Below, piece by piece: positions 31,923 to 34,102 of a stretch of DNA of 34,102 nucleotides. A program made the translations under genes and the position numbers. Source of the DNA: Oscillospiraceae bacterium. GTDB lineage: Bacteria; Bacillota; Clostridia; Oscillospirales; Oscillospiraceae. The notes beneath the pieces are model-generated. The model saw nothing but the letters and a program-made list of their open reading frames with translations, did no database searches and was not told where the DNA came from. The stretch is taken from contig JAFSZH010000085.1 of assembly GCA_017455685.1 (NCBI GenBank), positions 1 to 34,102 on the forward strand, given 5' to 3'. Numbering within the stretch: position 1 is the first letter of the stretch; the number at the start of each line of letters is the position of its first letter.

Positions 31923-32381
31923 TCAGATGGTCAGGTCGTTTTCTTCCTTGTACCGCACCGCCTGGTCGAAGACCCGGGACAGCACGAAGGAGAAAAGGGC
32001 CGCGATAAAGAAAACCAGTATGATCAGCAGCGTGGCGGGGGTGAAGATCACCATCAGCCGCACCAGCGTGACCGCGGCGATGCCCAGGCCCAGATAGCCC
32101 ATCCGCCGCAGGCTGACCACGTTCTGCCGGACGAAGCAGTCCTCCGCCAGCACCGTGCGGAACATCCGCCGCAGCTCCCGGATGATGAGCACCGCGCCCA
32201 CCCCGGCCAGCATGAACAATATCGTATGCAGCCAGTAATGGCGCCGCAGCACGGGATAGTATTTCCCGGCCCAGCGGAACAGCCAGGGCAGGGCGGCGGT
32301 GGCGGCAATGCCGCCGTAGAACATGACGGCCAGCAGCCCGCTGGTGAAGCGGGTCACGCCGTCTGAAAGCTTTTCACGCAT
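31923..32381 (-). CDS. DUF2975 membrane protein
   Basis: This 152-residue protein has four membrane helices (about residues 14-34, 50-68, 93-113 and 118-138). An LRRMFRTVLAEDCFVRQNV segment between helices 2 and 3 is typical of the DUF2975 family. Its partner XRE regulator gene follows directly. The function is unknown; the pairing suggests the membrane protein senses a signal and controls the regulator. It heads a four-gene operon with a strong promoter upstream. Confidence 0.85.
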   Translation of the reverse strand: MREKLSDGVTRFTSGLLAVMFYGGIAATAALPWLFRWAGKYYPVLRRHYWLHTILFMLAGVGAVLIIRELRRMFRTVLAEDCFVRQNVVSLRRMGYLGLGIAAVTLVRLMVIFTPATLLIILVFFIAALFSFVLSRVFDQAVRYKEENDLTI

Positions 32382-32404
32382 CGTTTATCGCCTCCATGGC
32401 TGCT

Positions 32405-32433
32405 AACATATCATGGCAAAAAATGATTGTCAA
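32405..32433 (-). promoter_or_regulatory. Promoter of the DUF2975-XRE-DUF4173-trmO operon
   Basis: On the minus strand TTGACA (32428-32433), a 17-bp spacer and TATGTT (32405-32410), 23 bp before the DUF2975 ATG. Confidence 0.8.
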
Positions 32434-32440
32434 TATAAAA

Positions 32441-32457
32441 TTATCGAAAAACGATAA
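32441..32457. promoter_or_regulatory. Palindrome TTATCGAAAAACGATAA, likely XRE operator
   Basis: A perfect inverted repeat (6-bp arms, 5-base A spacer) ends 7 bp upstream of the -35 box. Its place just before the operon of an XRE regulator suggests it is the operator. Confidence 0.6.
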
Positions 32458-32471
32458 ATATTTTATGAATA

Positions 32472-32502
32472 ACAGGGCGGGCGCTGTCGGCGTCCGCCCT
32501 GT
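32472..32502 (-). terminator. Terminator after larC
   Basis: On the minus strand ACAGGGCGGACGC pairs with GCGCCCGCCCTGT (one mismatch, loop CGACA), followed by TATTCATAAAA. The T-run is weak. Confidence 0.65.
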
Positions 32503-32512
32503 GTGTCTTGTT

Positions 32513-33679
32513 TTATTCCAGCTCCGAGAGGATCTCCCCCAGAGAGCAGCCCCGCTCCCTGGCGATCCGGGCCAGGTCGTCGTGCTCGTATTTCTCCCGC
32601 AGGACGCCGTAGCCGCTGGACACCTTTTTCCGTATGGGACCGAAGGGAGTGTCCACGGTCTTGACGCTCCGCTCCAGCACGTAGCGGCGCAGCAGCTTTT
32701 CCCGCACGCCGATGGTGGAGGTGTGGCGCAGCATCAGCTCCGCCATTTCCAGCCGCTTTTCCGGTGTGCAGATCACCGTCAGCAGCACCCCGGGCCGGTC
32801 CTTTTTCATCTGCACGGGGGTGGTGAAGACCTCCGCCGCCCCGGCCTCCCGGAGGGTCTGGCAGGCAAAGCCGATGGCCTCGGGGGTCATGTCGTCCAGA
32901 TTGCAGCTGAGCTCCGCCATTTCGTCCGGGATCTCCTCGGTCCGGCCCAGCATGGCCCGGACGCAGTTGGCCGCGGGGAAGTCCCGCTTGCCCATGCCGT
33001 AGCCGACGCTCTCCGGCCGGAACTCGGGCATGGGGCCAAAGGAGTTTACATAATATTTCAGCAGCGCGGCGCCGGTGGGGGTGCAGAGCTCTCCTTTGAT
33101 CTCGCCGCCGTAGATGGGCACGTCACGCAGCAGCGCCGCCGTGGCCGGGGCGGGAACGGGAAGCAGCCCGTGGGCGCAGCGCACCTGCCCGCTGCCCACG
33201 TGGACGGGGGAGGCGGCGATCCGGTCGGGGGCGAGAGCGTGCAGCAGATAGCTGAAAGCCGTCACATCCGCGATGGCGTCCAGAGAGCCTACCTCATGAA
33301 AATGGATCTCCTCCATGCTGACGCCGTGGACCTCGCTCTCCGCCCGGGCGATGCTGTCGTACACCGCCAGCACGTTGCGCCGCACATCCTCCGGCACGGC
33401 CAGGGAGGAGACGATCTCTTTCACGTCCGTGGGCGTGCGGTGGGCGTGGTGGTGCTCATGGGGATGGTCGTCCTCCTCCGCGCCGCGGACCGACACGACG
33501 AGCCGGGTGCCCGCCACGCCGCACTTCACGCTCTTTTCGTAAGCGAACGTCACTTCCGGGATGCCCAGGGCGTTCAGCTCCGCCAGAGCGGCGTCCCGGT
33601 CGGGGCACAGCTCCAGCAGCGAGGCGGTGAGCATGTCCCCGGCGGCCCCCATGGAGCAGTCAAAATACAGGATCCTCAT
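32513..33679 (-). CDS. larC: LarC, nickel insertion for the nickel-pincer cofactor
   Basis: This 388-residue protein is LarC, which uses CTP to insert nickel into the pyridinium-3,5-bisthiocarboxylic acid mononucleotide cofactor of lactate racemase and related enzymes. It begins [16 protein letters not shown], a LarC hallmark, and has a His-rich loop (HPHEHHHAH, about residues 72-80). Other blocks are [12 protein letters not shown] and [15 protein letters not shown]. Unlike L. plantarum, where larC is split and read by a frameshift, the gene here is one uninterrupted frame. Its ATG overlaps the larB stop by 4 bases (ATGA), so it is coupled to larB. Confidence 0.93.
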   Translation of the reverse strand: MRILYFDCSMGAAGDMLTASLLELCPDRDAALAELNALGIPEVTFAYEKSVKCGVAGTRLVVSVRGAEEDDHPHEHHHAHRTPTDVKEIVSSLAVPEDVRRNVLAVYDSIARAESEVHGVSMEEIHFHEVGSLDAIADVTAFSYLLHALAPDRIAASPVHVGSGQVRCAHGLLPVPAPATAALLRDVPIYGGEIKGELCTPTGAALLKYYVNSFGPMPEFRPESVGYGMGKRDFPAANCVRAMLGRTEEIPDEMAELSCNLDDMTPEAIGFACQTLREAGAAEVFTTPVQMKKDRPGVLLTVICTPEKRLEMAELMLRHTSTIGVREKLLRRYVLERSVKTVDTPFGPIRKKVSSGYGVLREKYEHDDLARIARERGCSLGEILSELE

Positions 33680-34102
33680 AGCTTTTTCTCCATGTGATTG
33701 ATCCGGCTGGCCAGATACCCGGCCCCGAAGCCGTTGTCGATGTTCACCACGCTCACCCCGCTGGCGCAGGAGTTGAGCATGCTCAGCAGGGCGCTGATCC
33801 CCCCGAAGCTGGCGCCGTAGCCCACGCTGGTGGGCACGGCGATCACCGGGCAGTCCACCAGCCCGCCCAGCACGCTGGCCAAAGCGCCCTCCATGCCCGC
33901 GATGGCGATGAGCACGCTGGCCTCCATGATCTGGGGCAGCTTGGCGCTGAGCCGGTGGAGCCCCGCCACGCCCACGTCGTAGATCCGCTCCACCCGGTTG
34001 CCCAGCACCTCGGCGGTGAGGGCGGCCTCCTCCGCCACGGGGATGTCGCTGGTGCCGCCGGTGGCCACCACCACACGGCCAGCGCCGTCCGGGGCGGGGA
34101 TG
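33676..34102 (-). CDS. larB: LarB, C-terminal part (cut by window edge)
   Basis: The frame is open to the right window edge; about 142 codons are seen. LarB carboxylates and hydrolyses nicotinic acid adenine dinucleotide to start nickel-pincer synthesis. The visible part has the PurE-like blocks [45 protein letters not shown] and [18 protein letters not shown], ending NIDNGFGAG. The N terminus lies outside. larE is not in the window and may lie to the right. Confidence 0.92.
   Translation of the reverse strand, partial: IPAPDGAGRVVVATGGTSDIPVAEEAALTAEVLGNRVERIYDVGVAGLHRLSAKLPQIMEASVLIAIAGMEGALASVLGGLVDCPVIAVPTSVGYGASFGGISALLSMLNSCASGVSVVNIDNGFGAGYLASRINHMEKKL

Noticed and set aside
32513-33679. 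larC1/larC2 frameshift as in L. plantarum
   Set aside because: The frame is uninterrupted through both halves.
1-34102. CRISPR arrays, insertion sequences, tRNA and rRNA genes
   Set aside because: No regularly spaced repeats, transposase or integrase frames, or tRNA-like cloverleaf sequences were seen on either strand.

Overview
The window is a typical chromosomal stretch of a G+C-rich anaerobic Firmicute, most likely a member of the Clostridia (Oscillospiraceae-like). I base this on Gram-positive style Shine-Dalgarno sites (GGAGG), sigma-A promoters with near-consensus -10 boxes, many intrinsic terminators, a lipoprotein and Big2-type surface proteins, a TPP riboswitch with an ECF thiamine S-component, and an XRE/DUF2975 pair. 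I see no rRNA, tRNA, CRISPR array, transposase or phage gene. The species cannot be named from the sequence.

Layout. 1-4.9 kb (+): the 3' end of prfC, truA, a small radical SAM protein, a CorA-type metal transporter, and a divergent GroEL-like chaperonin with altered ATPase residues. 4.9-10.7 kb: gluQ (-), an RluA-type pseudouridine synthase (+), a minus-strand operon of a Big2 surface protein, a YgjP-type metallopeptidase and a DUF1643 protein, and a dus gene (+). 10.7-14.7 kb (-): an operon of a membrane-anchored phosphodiester glycosidase, a membrane-anchored NTF2-like protein and a GT2-GtrA glycosyltransferase. 14.8-19.6 kb: an insert of visibly lower G+C with a TetR regulator facing an MFS transporter, a URO-D-like protein, a 47-residue ORF and an APC permease; its control region carries three related palindromes. 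19.6-20.4 kb (-): thiT under a TPP riboswitch. 20.4-27.0 kb (+): three single-gene units, namely a MacB-like ABC fusion, an M3-peptidase lipoprotein and an alpha/beta-hydrolase fused to a multi-pass membrane domain. 27.0-29.4 kb (-): a second, paralogous glycosidase plus NTF2-like pair. 29.5-32.4 kb (-): an operon of DUF2975, XRE regulator, DUF4173 and trmO. 32.5-34.1 kb (-): larC and the 3' part of larB, for the nickel-pincer cofactor.

How the genes fit together. Much of the window is housekeeping RNA modification (truA, gluQ, rluA-type, dus, trmO) and envelope biology. The points most worth a second look are the chaperonin that lacks two of its three catalytic aspartates, the duplicated glycosidase/NTF2-like module, and the TetR-controlled low-G+C island with its triple operator. 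Starts were chosen by ribosome binding site and family length. All alignments were made by eye from memory, without database searches.
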